Shown: positions 9,001 to 18,078, numbered from the stretch's first letter. The stretch: DNA of 64,000 bases from Nitrospira sp. (GCA_024331125.1 JANDJI010000004.1:124001-188000); one strand, 5' to 3'. A program made the numbers and translations. The notes: generated from the sequence alone by a model not told the origin.

Positions 9001-9460
9001 TCTCCAGGGCATGGAGCCGCAGCAGATGGGCCGCGAAACCGTGCAACGTGCCGATTTGCGCCTTTTCAAGATCGGCGAGCGCCGCCCGAGCCAGCGTGGC
9101 GACGGCCTCCGAATCGAGACCGTAGCGCGCTTCAAGCTCGCGACTGGACAGGGCCCCTCCACCGCTTGACCGCATCGACGCGGCTGCAGAAGGACGGGCA
9201 AGAACGGTCAGTCGTTCGCGCAACCGTATTTTCATCTCCGTCGCGGCCTTGTTGGTGAACGTCAAGGCGACGATTCGCATGATCGGGATCGGCTCCGGCT
9301 GCCTCATGAGCAGGTTCACCAGCCGATTCACCAGCAAGGTCGTCTTGCCGGTTCCCGCCCCGGCGATGACGACGACGTTGCGATCCCACGTCGTCTCCGC
9401 CGCCTCCCGGGCGGCGCGGTCCGGGATCACGCGAGCCGGCATCGAAGAACGATCACTCAC
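6083..9460 (-). CDS. AddA/RecB-like UvrD-type helicase-nuclease
   Basis: 1125 residues. The SF1A helicase motifs are in order: Walker A AGAGTGKTTLLVNRL (about 33-47), VDEFQDTD (motif II), GDPKQSIYAFRRAD (III), LTTNFRSD (IV), VHVLTIHKAKGLEFP (V) and LLYVGMTRAKDLLVL (VI). The C-terminus carries a PD-(D/E)xK nuclease core: VMEGVIDVIYR and VWVADYKTD. With the AddB-like partner it should resect double-strand breaks for recombination. The start GTG 9460 overlaps the addB stop by 8 bases (GTGAGTGA), so the two are translationally coupled. I leave the symbol empty because AddA and RecB/PcrA-nuclease fusions cannot be separated by eye. Confidence 0.9.
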   Translation of the reverse strand: MSDRSSMPARVIPDRAAREAAETTWDRNVVVIAGAGTGKTTLLVNRLVNLLMRQPEPIPIMRIVALTFTNKAATEMKIRLRERLTVLARPSAAASMRSSGGGALSSRELEARYGLDSEAVATLARAALADLEKAQIGTLHGFAAHLLRLHALESGVDPDFREDDGQRFDEHFAASWDLWLDRELSRSGPHHRLWRRVLTSVSPDSIRDMARALCGELVDLDALQRQVSSDAMPEAVVRWLRQQQERAGRLLQIHDRPKRRKVEHMVAAAASLMKLVAEEGLAGLRRLSTEERQWLEKDVGDSVAGWEEKDFHEAAALIETARQLLAVDESVFRDLLSLLLPLVRQVRDTFVTQGWLSFDGLLARARTLLYDHPPVRERIKREYRAVLVDEFQDTDPVQYEIVLALSERLGESAARWQDLSLEPGKLFIVGDPKQSIYAFRRADIEAFDRVVEKIEGEGGTVLTLTTNFRSDAALLEPVNGVFDRLFERRPLVQPANVPLEAGRPRGAMSIEPGVRLHVVVPREPDVSFDAAEATRADGEMVARWLADEVLSNPSIKPGHVALLFRKLTQADAYLDALRRHDIAYVIEGEKHFYRRQEVIDLVNLLRVLDHPHDEVAWAGLLRSPLGGLTDRQLYELRQTGLCDYRFVDRLAGWSHPAAAAVQRLYAHLRWLHRAIAGLPLAEAMDRIFDRLPILEVAAASLHGEQAVANLLKVRQMAASFADRPHMTFSRFVDLMSTRLEEQPDESESPLTEESLDAVHVLTIHKAKGLEFPIVVLPGLHQGSGRGRDVQQVSYDWSSGIYGLALGRHRSLGSLLVASKQRLREEAERRRLLYVGMTRAKDLLVLTGGVTARSAGETVFDLLQSGATGTIGDRSTADLQVGAAVIPHVAVAAPERKRPSRQREQEAESILIDAQAVATRWRERAVRWEQVRKTPCFFTPTSMGASVEERGAPSVSLSASRGEEAAIGRMVGVVVHRLLERWDFSRDPAELSARLDPVLESALGTGEQVHAEAVAESARELLVFFSRSDLYRRLATAEILGREVPLLMPWGEGQVMEGVIDVIYRLDGTVWVADYKTDAIEVEQAAARAERYRMQAQVYKEAVRRSLNVEPRFHCLFLRCGVAVEL

Positions 9461-12400
9461 CGTCCACCTTCTGTTTCCGCATCGCCCTCAGCGATTTCGG
9501 TTCAGCCGCACGATAGGCTCTCCACCACGTGGGGCCATGCTCCCGCCGGCACGCAGGCCGGTAGAGACAACCGTCGCAATAGCCGTCCGGCAGAATAAAA
9601 AACCGCCCGGCGCGGATACCATCGATTAAGGTGCTCAAGGTCTTCCGAATCAGCAGACCGGTCTCGGATGACCACGAAGGTCTCTCGAACGTCGAGCGGC
9701 TGATGCTCGGCATCCACTGAGGCGCAAGGAAGAAAAACTGCACCAGGTCGGGCAACGGAGATCCCTGCACGGAGAGACAACTGTAGAACGGCGGCTGCAA
9801 TCGGTAACCACGAATCGCCGACTGCACGAGATTCCGGTCTTCCGACTTCATGGCCGAGCCCATCTTGAACTTATAGTCGATGACGCGCAGAGATCCCGAA
9901 ACCCGATGCCGATCCAGCCGATCGACCCGGCCCCGAATTTTCAACGGCTCCCCGCCAAGAGTCTCCGGCACGACTCCTTCTCCCTCTACCTCAAATGCAA
10001 TGGGGCTGTACGGCTGCTCGGCCTGCTCCGCTTCATCCGCCTCCACCGCCTCGCGCACAAGCTGACAGATCGTCTCTTTGGCCATTTCCCAGAGAAGATA
10101 AGGGCCTACCCCTTGCCGACTCTCCAGATCGGCCGCGGCCTGTTCGACGGACGAAGCAACGATTCCCTTCAACTCATCCTCCTTCACCCGTTGAACCGGC
10201 CATCCGGTTTGCACGAGCCGCTCGTAACAGTGCCGCAGCGCGGCATGGCAGAGGCTGCCGACAAGGGCGGCGTCCGGTCCCGGTTCGATCACCAGCCGGT
10301 TCGCTTCCAGCCGCAGGACGTCGGCTGCGAAATACTGGAAGGGACAGCGGGCATACCGTTCGAGCGGAGTCGGAGCCATTCCTTGATCAAGCAGACGTCG
10401 CCAATGGGTTTCAAGCTGTCCGGTTACTCCATCGAACTCGTTGAGTTGGTGCTCGTCCGCCTCGATACGGCCAAGGGCCTCGACCGCGTGCCGAAACATT
10501 TCCCCATCGCGACCCAGCGCATCAATCAAATCGGCCGGGTTCCGACCGTTCAAGGCCGACCATTGGATGAGATCGGAAGGCGCGATGAAGAATCGCTCCG
10601 TCGGTCGCTGTTTCACCCGCTCCGTCAACCGACGTGGAACCGCGTCTCCATTGGCATGTTCCACTCCAAACAGCCGGGCGGCGTCGTCAAGATAGGGCGA
10701 CACGGCCAGCATGCGGCTCGATTCATCGGCCCGTTGATAGGAGAGATACAGTCGATGATGCGCCGAGCGACAGGCGAGATGGAACAACAACCGCTCTTCT
10801 TCATAGCCGGACAGTTTTTCGTCGATCTTGAATCCCAACGTGGCATCGAGCACGCGACGGTGCCGGTCCCGCAGAAATCCGTCCTCTCGGATGGAGCGAG
10901 GAAAGATTTGATCGTTCAATCCTAGAAGGAACAACGCCTTGAACGGCACCCCGCGGGCGGCCATCACGTCCGTTACTGTCACACCGGACCCCGAGAGGGG
11001 AGAGATGGGCACCGTGGTTTTTTCAATGGCGCGTGTCAGCAATTCGACGAACTCAGCCCAGGTCAGTTCTTCATTGAGCGGTTCCAAATCCGTGAGAGTG
11101 CCCCAGAGACGATCCAAAGCCGCCCACGTCGCCATCTGATCCGCGGCAAGCGGATCTTCGGCGCTTGCTCCAGGATCGGGACGACGGATGCGCCGCTCAA
11201 TCAGGGTTCGACAGGCCTCCACCAGCCGACCGATCGTGCCTTTGGACGGCAACGTGGAACAGTCTTCCATCAGCTCGGCGACGATTTGTCGGAGCAATGT
11301 GAGCGTTTCCGGCGCAATCGCCGAAGAATCGAGCGGGCTTTCCTCGTCGCGCAGCGCCAAACTTTCTCGGCCGACTTGCCTCAGTCGGTTCCATTCGTCC
11401 GTTCCGCGAGTGATGCGCAGGGCCTGAACGGCGAGTCTCCACTGCTCTGGTCGGTAGGCCGGCGACCGGTCATCGCACAGAGTGGTCGTGTAAAAGGGAG
11501 ACGTCACGACGTCGAGCACGAACGGAGCATACCAGTCGTTCAACGGCAACGAGACGAGCTGCACGATGACTTTGCACGTCGGCTCTTCCATCAACGACCG
11601 AGCGGCCGTCGTACAAAACGGCACCCGATGGCGGTCAAAGACCGACCGGATGTGCGGCCCGTAGGGATCAAGGGTGCGGGCCACGACGCCGATCTCGCCG
11701 AATCGATAGCCGTTGGTTTCGACCAACTCAAGGATCGTGCGGCAGGCCGAGGCCAACTCTTCTTCAGGGCCGATCACGTTCCGGATAGCAAGCTGAACCT
11801 CTTGGCCCGCGTCGGATGACGTCGGCTTAGGTCCGATCTCCCTGTCAACCGTCGCCGCCAACGGCCTGATGCAGCGATCGAAGAAGCGCCGCGCAAAATC
11901 ATAGGCCGGCTCATCTTCCAACGGGAAGAACAACGTCGTCTCCTTGGCGCGGCTCACGGCCTCGAAGAACGAGAGCTGGACCTGGGTCAAGTCGTAGAAT
12001 CCATAATAAAGCACTGCTTTGAACGGCCGGAGAAATGAGGAAGTCGGCATCAGGGGAGTGAGACTCTCGGCGAGGTCATTTTGCGTCCCGACCCCCAACG
12101 TTCGACCGGACTCCTTGACGGCCGCGTAGAGGGCCACGAGCGATTCGAGCCACCCTCGATCATCGTCGTCGAAACAACCTTCGCGCAATCCCCGTATCAT
12201 ATGGTCGGGATCGACGAGCGCGTCTTTCAAATCGCGAATCGTGGCCCAGAGGGCGCCCCAGGTCCCTGCCGTGCGCCCAAGTCGCTGAAACGGCTCATGC
12301 CGCGAGAGCGTGCGGCAAACCAGATAACGAATCACCTGTTCGAAAAACAACTCATCGACGACGCGAGGCAACGCATGATCGGACATTCTTTCGCCCGCCA

Positions 12401-12617
12401 GACGGAGGGCGAGCTGATGGAAGGTCAAGAGGTGCAGGTTCAGCAGCGACAGTCGGTGTTCGACGGCCAGCAGAGTCCGAAGACGGTCGGCCAGCGGATT
12501 GGACGGAACAACGATCGCAAGCGACGCCAAGGGATCTTGGGCCTTGAGCCGCCTGACTCGATCAACCAACGCGGATTCGAGAGTGGGATGGAATCGACCG
12601 GTGACGACCTTCAGCAT
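9453..12617 (-). CDS. AddB-like PD-(D/E)xK nuclease subunit
   Basis: 1054 residues, upstream partner of the AddA-like gene. The N-terminus lacks a Walker A sequence (only AIVVPSNPLADRL), so the helicase fold is probably inactive here, while VTVTDVMAARGVPFKALFLL resembles helicase motif V. The C-terminal nuclease has RVDRLDRHRVSGSLRVIDYK with the catalytic Asp and Lys, bracketed by a likely 4Fe-4S site: CPFQYF early and C-x2-C-x5-C (CDGCLYRPAC) late. That iron-sulfur staple is typical of AddB. Together with AddA it processes broken DNA ends. The start at 12617 follows a 100-bp gap from the zinc-ribbon gene. Confidence 0.85.
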   Translation of the reverse strand: MLKVVTGRFHPTLESALVDRVRRLKAQDPLASLAIVVPSNPLADRLRTLLAVEHRLSLLNLHLLTFHQLALRLAGERMSDHALPRVVDELFFEQVIRYLVCRTLSRHEPFQRLGRTAGTWGALWATIRDLKDALVDPDHMIRGLREGCFDDDDRGWLESLVALYAAVKESGRTLGVGTQNDLAESLTPLMPTSSFLRPFKAVLYYGFYDLTQVQLSFFEAVSRAKETTLFFPLEDEPAYDFARRFFDRCIRPLAATVDREIGPKPTSSDAGQEVQLAIRNVIGPEEELASACRTILELVETNGYRFGEIGVVARTLDPYGPHIRSVFDRHRVPFCTTAARSLMEEPTCKVIVQLVSLPLNDWYAPFVLDVVTSPFYTTTLCDDRSPAYRPEQWRLAVQALRITRGTDEWNRLRQVGRESLALRDEESPLDSSAIAPETLTLLRQIVAELMEDCSTLPSKGTIGRLVEACRTLIERRIRRPDPGASAEDPLAADQMATWAALDRLWGTLTDLEPLNEELTWAEFVELLTRAIEKTTVPISPLSGSGVTVTDVMAARGVPFKALFLLGLNDQIFPRSIREDGFLRDRHRRVLDATLGFKIDEKLSGYEEERLLFHLACRSAHHRLYLSYQRADESSRMLAVSPYLDDAARLFGVEHANGDAVPRRLTERVKQRPTERFFIAPSDLIQWSALNGRNPADLIDALGRDGEMFRHAVEALGRIEADEHQLNEFDGVTGQLETHWRRLLDQGMAPTPLERYARCPFQYFAADVLRLEANRLVIEPGPDAALVGSLCHAALRHCYERLVQTGWPVQRVKEDELKGIVASSVEQAAADLESRQGVGPYLLWEMAKETICQLVREAVEADEAEQAEQPYSPIAFEVEGEGVVPETLGGEPLKIRGRVDRLDRHRVSGSLRVIDYKFKMGSAMKSEDRNLVQSAIRGYRLQPPFYSCLSVQGSPLPDLVQFFFLAPQWMPSISRSTFERPSWSSETGLLIRKTLSTLIDGIRAGRFFILPDGYCDGCLYRPACRREHGPTWWRAYRAAEPKSLRAMRKQKVDGE

Positions 12618-12720
12618 GGGAGAAGTCGGGGCCGTCAGAGGGTAGAAAGGCGTGAGTCACAAGGCATAGCACTCACGGCCTCCGCAAATCGACCGCCGGC
12701 GGACACCGTACAACGAACCG

Positions 12721-12885
12721 TCAGCCGGTCTCCGGCCCCAGCAGTTCGCCGTTACAGTCCACGCAGGCCCAATCGCCGTCCACAAACGACATGGGATCGC
12801 CGCAGATCGGGCAATCGGGCGGCGGGCCCTTATCAAATCGAGGAAGGACCGGCAGCTCAATATCGTCTTCGTCCATAATGTTCAT
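12721..12885 (-). CDS. Small zinc-ribbon protein (54 aa)
   Basis: ATG 12885 to TGA 12721, 54 residues with two CxxC knuckles (CPICGDP and CVDCNGE), i.e. a single zinc ribbon after an acidic N-terminus (MNIMDEDDIELP). The start overlaps the stop of the upstream glutaredoxin-like gene by 4 bases (ATGA) and GGGAAGG stands just before it, so the two are translated together. Such ribbons occur as small accessory or adaptor proteins; the specific job is unknown. Confidence 0.6.
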   Translation of the reverse strand: MNIMDEDDIELPVLPRFDKGPPPDCPICGDPMSFVDGDWACVDCNGELLGPETG

Positions 12886-13148
12886 CCTTCCCGTTGCTTG
12901 AGTTTCAACTGAAGGGCCTTTTCCGCGCTTTCACGGCTCGGCACGCCGACGAAGGTCAGCCGGCCGTCGATGATGGTGGCGGGAACCGCGCGAACCGCAT
13001 GACGTTCGGCCAGCTCCTGTCCGTCTTTCGTCCCGATGTCGATTTCGCGGTAAGAAAAACTGTACTTCGTGCGCAACTGCTTCCACAGACTCTTGGCCGA
13101 CGGGCAGGCCCCGCAACTGGACGAGACGAGCAACGTAATGTTGGGCAT
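12882..13148 (-). CDS. Glutaredoxin/thioredoxin-fold protein
   Basis: 88 residues: first strand NITLLVSSS, then the redox motif CGAC (residues 13-16), a helix, REIDIG, and the cis-proline segment VRAVPATIIDGRLTFVGVP. This is the glutaredoxin-like fold of small thiol-disulfide oxidoreductases. CGAC differs from the CPYC of classic glutaredoxins, so disulfide reduction is likely but the electron donor is not evident. It overlaps the downstream zinc-ribbon gene by 4 bases. Confidence 0.75.
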   Translation of the reverse strand: MPNITLLVSSSCGACPSAKSLWKQLRTKYSFSYREIDIGTKDGQELAERHAVRAVPATIIDGRLTFVGVPSRESAEKALQLKLKQREG

Positions 13149-13231
13149 GGTCTTTTCTTCTTCAAGCCAATCGACAAGGAAATCTTAGCACCCGCTGAAA
13201 AGCCCGTGCAAGGTGCGGAACCAGGACCGTT

Positions 13232-14386
13232 CTAGGGAGGACGCCGTGCCCGCACTGTCACATGCTTCACAATGCGAAACCCTCGCGCGCGGACATCGCG
13301 CAGAATCGCGCGCCGGACCTCCTGAGGGAGGGCCTCCGGAGCATAGACGCCGGTGAGATCACGAGGGAAATGCTTCACAAACAGCGACGCCATGCGCGCC
13401 GTCGCCCACGCGATGGGCGATCGTAACTCCCCCTGCCGGTACAGGAGGGACAGGCTCGGCATGGTGACGTCCCAGCGAATCGTCATCCGTCGTCCGGCTT
13501 TGACACCCTCAACAACCACGGTCGCCGCAAAATGCGCATTATGGAGAATCCCATGCCGGATCAGACGATCGACCGTGCCCGGCGTCGGCGTTCGGGGGAA
13601 ACGAGCGGCAACCAGCCCTCGCGATTTCCTGAGCTTTCCCTGGCGGTACCATTTTCGCAGACGCTCGATATCCGATCCGCCGATCTTGGCATCTATCGAC
13701 CGGAGCGGGATCACATGGGGAAGCGTGACCACTTCGTCTTGGGCCGCCAGCATGACCGGTACCGAACCGATCGGCGATGGGAAACGAAACATTTCACGTT
13801 CGCCGAATCGCGGGCCAAGCAGAAACCTGCCGTCGCGATAGAGACGGGGACGTGAGACGGCCTCGTCAAAAGACACTTCCGCCGACCATTGCGACACCGG
13901 TTGCTCGCTTTCCGTGGATTCATAGAGCCGAACCCGAACGGTCTCGACCTCATCAAGTGAATCCGCGGCCGCAGCCGCGAGAAGATTGGTCAGCCCCGGC
14001 GCAACCCCGGCGGTAATGACGGCCGTCCGGCGCTTCTCCATGAAACGGCAGGCGAACTGCAACTGTTCGGCGCGAAAGGGGCTCTTCGTCAGATGAGCGG
14101 CCGTATCGAGATAATGCGCTCGGGTATGGAGCGCGGCGCGGAGCACTGTCCGGTTACAGACGGACGGCAACATGTTCACGATCAACTGGGCTCCCCGTGA
14201 GGCCTTGATGACGCTCCACCGATTGCGCCCGTTCACCCGCTCGACGGCGACCGGTACCGTCGTCCCCAAGAAACGGCGAGCCCGTTCCGGATCGCGGTCC
14301 CCGCAAGTCACATGATGGCCCTGGCGAAGGAGCAGTTTGACGAGATAGGAGCCGGTGGCTCCGACACCGAGCACGAAAATACGCAT
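13232..14386 (-). CDS. Saccharopine dehydrogenase-like NAD(P)-binding protein
   Basis: 384 residues with an N-terminal Rossmann fold: RIFVLGVGATGSYLVKLL has G-x-G-x-x-G and CGDRDPERA ends the second strand with the acidic residue that selects the nucleotide. The LIVNMLPS strand and ITAGVAPGLTNLLA follow, as in the saccharopine dehydrogenase / homospermidine synthase family. The C-terminal half is the substrate domain. The family includes carboxynorspermidine and lysine enzymes, but no partner gene here fixes the substrate. ATG 14386 is the first base of a minus-strand unit; upstream lies about 300 bp of non-coding DNA. Confidence 0.75.
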   Translation of the reverse strand: MRIFVLGVGATGSYLVKLLLRQGHHVTCGDRDPERARRFLGTTVPVAVERVNGRNRWSVIKASRGAQLIVNMLPSVCNRTVLRAALHTRAHYLDTAAHLTKSPFRAEQLQFACRFMEKRRTAVITAGVAPGLTNLLAAAAADSLDEVETVRVRLYESTESEQPVSQWSAEVSFDEAVSRPRLYRDGRFLLGPRFGEREMFRFPSPIGSVPVMLAAQDEVVTLPHVIPLRSIDAKIGGSDIERLRKWYRQGKLRKSRGLVAARFPRTPTPGTVDRLIRHGILHNAHFAATVVVEGVKAGRRMTIRWDVTMPSLSLLYRQGELRSPIAWATARMASLFVKHFPRDLTGVYAPEALPQEVRRAILRDVRARGFRIVKHVTVRARRPP

Positions 14387-14451
14387 AGGGTCGGGAGCTT
14401 ATCACATCCGGCCGGCTCTGAGCGTTTCCGCGCTCAGGCGCTGCCTGAAAG

Positions 14452-14585
14452 AAAAAGGGACATGCTACTTTTCACATGACCAGCTTGTTGTTCTCCGTGC
14501 CCCTCCTGCCTTGCCCCTTGCCCCGCAGACCATCTAGGGGAGATAGCCATGACTGGGACGATGAAACCGCAGAATGTCTCCTTAC
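14452..14585. repeat. Decayed short palindromic element with GGGACAT-type ends
   Basis: The left end AAAAAGGGACATGCT (14452-14466) and the right end AGAATGTCTCC (14571-14581) are imperfect inverted copies of the same motif. The same pair of ends, better preserved, bounds elements at 34981-35096 and 56358-56429. About 130 bp long and without an open frame. It lies directly upstream of the AlbA_2 gene. This is the weakest of the three copies. Confidence 0.35.
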
Positions 14586-14691
14586 CCCCTGTTCGTGTTG
14601 GCAAAAGATAGCGAAATGAATAAACTACACAGTGCCCTGGCTTCTTGATCACCACGGAGCAATCACCCGATCGTTAGAGCAACCAAACAAG

Positions 14692-15915
14692 ATGTATCTT
14701 TTTGATAAACCTCTCGACTCGATCACTGAAGACGACATCAGATTGCTTATTGACAACGGCGTCCGGGAAGGACGAAGTCTTGAATATAAGGAAGCTCTGC
14801 CAAACAACTCCGATGACCACAAACGTGAGTTTCTTGCCGATGTGTCTTCTTTCGCCAATGCCAGCGGTGGGGACCTGGTGTACGGCATCCAAGAAAAGCG
14901 CGACTCGGCTGGCATGCCCACTGGTGAGCCGGAACGCATCGTGCTTCTGCATGCAAACCCTGATGCTGAGACCCTTCGCCTCCACGAGTTGGCCCAAACC
15001 GGAATAGAACCACGAATCCCCGGTCTCCGGATAAAAGCCGTACCCCTCGGAGCCGGCGGGTTTGTGCTCATTGTCAAAGTGCCCAAGAGCTGGGCCGGTC
15101 TCCACATGGTGACGTTCAAGAATCTCTCGCGTTTTTATTCCAGAAACTCCAGCGGCAAATACCAGTTGGATGTTCAAGAAATTCGAGCAGGCTTCGTGGC
15201 TGCGGAGACAGGCCGTCAAAAACTTGCCAGTTTCAGGATCGAGCGTGTCACAAAAATTGCCGCCAATGAAGGTCCTGTATCGCTCGCCGAGGGGCCAAAG
15301 GCTATTCTTCATCTTATCCCGATGAGCGTGCTCGATCCGACGATTACATGGGACCTCACTCCCTACAACAAGATGTCACCAGTTGAATCAATTGGTTTCA
15401 CCTCTCCGCGATACAACTTTGATGGTGTTTTACATTGCGAGACCTCCTCCAAGAATGGGACTACCCTTTATTATGTGCAGTTCTTCAGAAACGGCATTAT
15501 TGAGGTATGCACGGGGAGATTCTTCTCGCCAAATGTCCAGTTTATTGAATCTGGCCTTTTTATTGAATCTGACCTTTTTGAACCGAATATTTATGACGCA
15601 ACCATGACATGCATGGAGCTCCTCAAAAAAGAGATCGGTGTCTCTCCACCGTTGATTTTCTTTCTTTCACTGACGGGGGTCGCCGGATACAAGATGAGCA
15701 AGATGAGTTTGATGAAATTACCGGTGGGATACTACCCCCAAGAACAAACTCCGATTAGGGACTCCGTTCTTTTGTTTCCCGAGATCGTTATGGATTCGTT
15801 TGATCAACCAATTGATCGCTTGCTTCGACCGGTTTTTGATCGCCTCTGGAATGCAGTAAACTGTCAACGATCCCCCTACTATGATGACGAAGGAAAGTGG
15901 AGGTCAAAATTTTGA
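14692..15915 (+). CDS. AlbA_2 (Schlafen-type) domain protein
   Basis: 407 residues if started at ATG 14692 (MYLFDKPLDSITEDDI). The N-terminal region has the AlbA_2 domain: an E-x-x-x-x-E-y-K sequence (REGRSLEYKEAL) followed by KREFLADVSSFANASGG and GDLVYGI. The domain occurs in Schlafen-related putative nucleases and in predicted transcription regulators. The last 230 residues have no domain I recognise and contain no winged helix or ATPase motif I can point to. The gene looks AT-richer than its neighbours, with poly-T and TTTT runs and different codon choice, and has a decayed mobile-type element upstream, so I infer lateral transfer. A defence role is possible but not shown. Confidence 0.7.
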   Translation: MYLFDKPLDSITEDDIRLLIDNGVREGRSLEYKEALPNNSDDHKREFLADVSSFANASGGDLVYGIQEKRDSAGMPTGEPERIVLLHANPDAETLRLHELAQTGIEPRIPGLRIKAVPLGAGGFVLIVKVPKSWAGLHMVTFKNLSRFYSRNSSGKYQLDVQEIRAGFVAAETGRQKLASFRIERVTKIAANEGPVSLAEGPKAILHLIPMSVLDPTITWDLTPYNKMSPVESIGFTSPRYNFDGVLHCETSSKNGTTLYYVQFFRNGIIEVCTGRFFSPNVQFIESGLFIESDLFEPNIYDATMTCMELLKKEIGVSPPLIFFLSLTGVAGYKMSKMSLMKLPVGYYPQEQTPIRDSVLLFPEIVMDSFDQPIDRLLRPVFDRLWNAVNCQRSPYYDDEGKWRSKF

Positions 15916-16053
15916 CCCTTACCAGCAACCAAAAGGAGATAAGCGAAACGGCGAACTTTTGGTCCCTCTCCTCATTGACATCAACCCGACCAGTCCACCA
16001 CAATACCGCCCGCGCTTTTCTTCCACGACAAGAGCCTACGCATCAAGGTACCC

Positions 16054-16353
16054 ATGCATCCGATCCGGGCCTTTAGGATGATCGCGTTGGCCGAGGGCAC
16101 GTCGTTCGTCATCCTGCTCTTCATCGCCATGCCATTGAAGTACCTGATGGGCCTGCCCCTGGCCGTCAGGATCGTGGGATCGATCCATGGAATTCTCTTC
16201 TTGCTCTATGTTGCCAGGCTGGCCAAGCTCCGCGCCGCCTATCAATGGGACAATAGATTTTGCTTCCAAGCCTTTATCGCATCGATCCTCCCCTTCGGCA
16301 CGTTCGTCTTCGACAAATATCTCCGCGAGAAGGAAACCGCCGCGCAGCGATAG
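16054..16353 (+). CDS. DUF3817 membrane protein
   Basis: 99 residues with three membrane helices and the features of DUF3817: an early FRMIALAEGTSFVILL, PLKYLMGLPLAVRIVGSIHG and an F-I-A-S-I-L-P-F-G-T-F-x-F-D-K-Y-L sequence near the end. These proteins are found in many bacteria and are uncharacterised. AAGGTACCC precedes the ATG. Confidence 0.8.
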   Translation: MHPIRAFRMIALAEGTSFVILLFIAMPLKYLMGLPLAVRIVGSIHGILFLLYVARLAKLRAAYQWDNRFCFQAFIASILPFGTFVFDKYLREKETAAQR

Positions 16354-16599
16354 CCGAGGCTGAGACCTGCCTTCTCAGCCGACCACCGCATGACACCAGG
16401 CCGTTCTCTCTCTTAACCCTCCGTTCATGCTTTGCTGACACAACAGTAACGGCCGCCGCCTAGGGTACCGCCAGATGGTGCTTGTCGACGGTTCTTGCGG
16501 ACCGCTCTGCCCCATGTTGCGGAAGGGCAAAAGGAAGACCCTCGACAGACAAGCTCTTTGAGCCACATCACACAACTACTCAATGATCGGGAGGGGAGG

Positions 16600-18078
16600 A
16601 TGAACGTGTTGCGACAGGCGATAACGATCGTGATGACAGCCGGTCTGCTCGGCACGGCAACGGTATCCGGTGTGTCGGCCGCGCCGGAATTTGTGAACGG
16701 CCTGGCGCTCGATGGAGCCATGCTCGATCGAAGCGGCGGGACAGACGCCAACACCGGCCGGGTCGGTTATTTCTCGGACCTCTCCTATGACGCCAAGCGA
16801 AACCAGTGGTACGGCCTCTCCGACCGAGGACCAGGCGGCGGCTCGCTGGATTATCAGACCCGCGTCCAGCGGTTTCGCTTGAAAGTCGATAAAAAGACCG
16901 GCGCGATCAGCGGGTTTAAAATCCTCAAGACCATCATCTTCAAAGACGAGTTTGGAAATCCCTTAAACGGTCTGGCGCCCACTCCCCCCAGCGTCTTGGG
17001 GAATGCCTTCGATCCGGAAGGATTCGTGATCGATCCCCACAACGGCCATTTCTATGTATCGGATGAATACGGTCCCTCCCTCTATGAATTCGACCGCAAG
17101 GGACGCCGGGTCCGCTCGTTCGTCACTCCCACGAATCTCATCCCTCGCAACGCCGCCGGAATGCCCAACTATGCCGGCGACAGTGGCAACACGGCCGGCA
17201 AGCGATCAAACCGAGGGTTTGAAGGATTGGCTATCAGCCCTGATGGCGCCTATGTCTATGCCATGTTGCAAAGCGCTATGTTGGATGAAGGGGGCAGCAA
17301 CGGCGTGTGCCTTCGCCTGGTCAAGTTCAGCACCGCCACCGGCACGGCCGTCGCGCAATATGCCTATCAACTGGACGGGTCCAGCCAAGGTCGCGGTGTG
17401 TCGGGCCTGCTGGCCATCAACGACCATGAGTTTCTCGTGCTCGAGCGCAACAATCGAGGCATCGGCGTCGGTGCCACCCTTGCCTCGCCAAACAAGAAAT
17501 TGTTCCGCATCGATATAACAGGGGCCACGGATTACAGCCCTCCGGCTCCACCCTTCCCAGCCTCAGCCTGTCCCTCCGGAAAGGTCACCAAACAGCCGGT
17601 TCCCTTTCTTGACCTCACCGCCGACACCCTGCCGGAGCTCGGCAACAAGGTCCCGGAAAAGTGGGAAGGGCTCGCCGTCGGCCCGCGCCTCAAGGACGGC
17701 AGCTACGTCTTGGTCGTCGGCACGGACAACGACTACAGTGTGACGCAGAACGACAGTGGGACCCAATTCGATGTGTACTTTCGGGTCAGTGACGCCGATC
17801 CCTGGGCGACCTCCATTCAATGTCCGCTCGGCCACACGACCGCCTGTTTCACGACGGCCGACGCCGCGGACGGCGTGATCAACGAGACGTTCGATCTGCC
17901 TGCCGACGGCAGCTACAAGTTGCTTCCCGGCCTGTTGCAGGCCTATAAAGTCTCCGCGAGCGATCTCGGCGACTACGTGAGGCCGATGGCCCATCAAAAG
18001 AGTCGTGATCGTGGAGCCTCCATCGAACTCGACGATGAAGACGATCAGGACGGTGATGAGGATCGCGACGACAAGTAG
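16600..18078 (+). CDS. Secreted phytase-like esterase (esterase-like activity of phytase family)
   Basis: 492 residues from ATG 16600, just after a strong GGGAGGGGAGG; an upstream in-frame ATG at 16495 lacks such a site. A signal peptide (VMTAGLLGTATVSGVSA) should be cleaved near A-A-P-E-F. The mature part has repeated beta-propeller blades with the sequences GYFSDLSYDAKRNQWYGLSD, DPEGFVIDPHNGHFYVSDEY, RGFEGLAISPDGAYVYAML and WEGLAVGPRL, as in the family named for its phytase esterase-like activity (pfam Phytase-like). A very acidic C-terminal tail (DDEDDQDGDEDRDDK) could bind calcium. The substrate is unknown; phosphate release from organic phosphoesters is possible. Confidence 0.8.
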   Translation: MNVLRQAITIVMTAGLLGTATVSGVSAAPEFVNGLALDGAMLDRSGGTDANTGRVGYFSDLSYDAKRNQWYGLSDRGPGGGSLDYQTRVQRFRLKVDKKTGAISGFKILKTIIFKDEFGNPLNGLAPTPPSVLGNAFDPEGFVIDPHNGHFYVSDEYGPSLYEFDRKGRRVRSFVTPTNLIPRNAAGMPNYAGDSGNTAGKRSNRGFEGLAISPDGAYVYAMLQSAMLDEGGSNGVCLRLVKFSTATGTAVAQYAYQLDGSSQGRGVSGLLAINDHEFLVLERNNRGIGVGATLASPNKKLFRIDITGATDYSPPAPPFPASACPSGKVTKQPVPFLDLTADTLPELGNKVPEKWEGLAVGPRLKDGSYVLVVGTDNDYSVTQNDSGTQFDVYFRVSDADPWATSIQCPLGHTTACFTTADAADGVINETFDLPADGSYKLLPGLLQAYKVSASDLGDYVRPMAHQKSRDRGASIELDDEDDQDGDEDRDDK

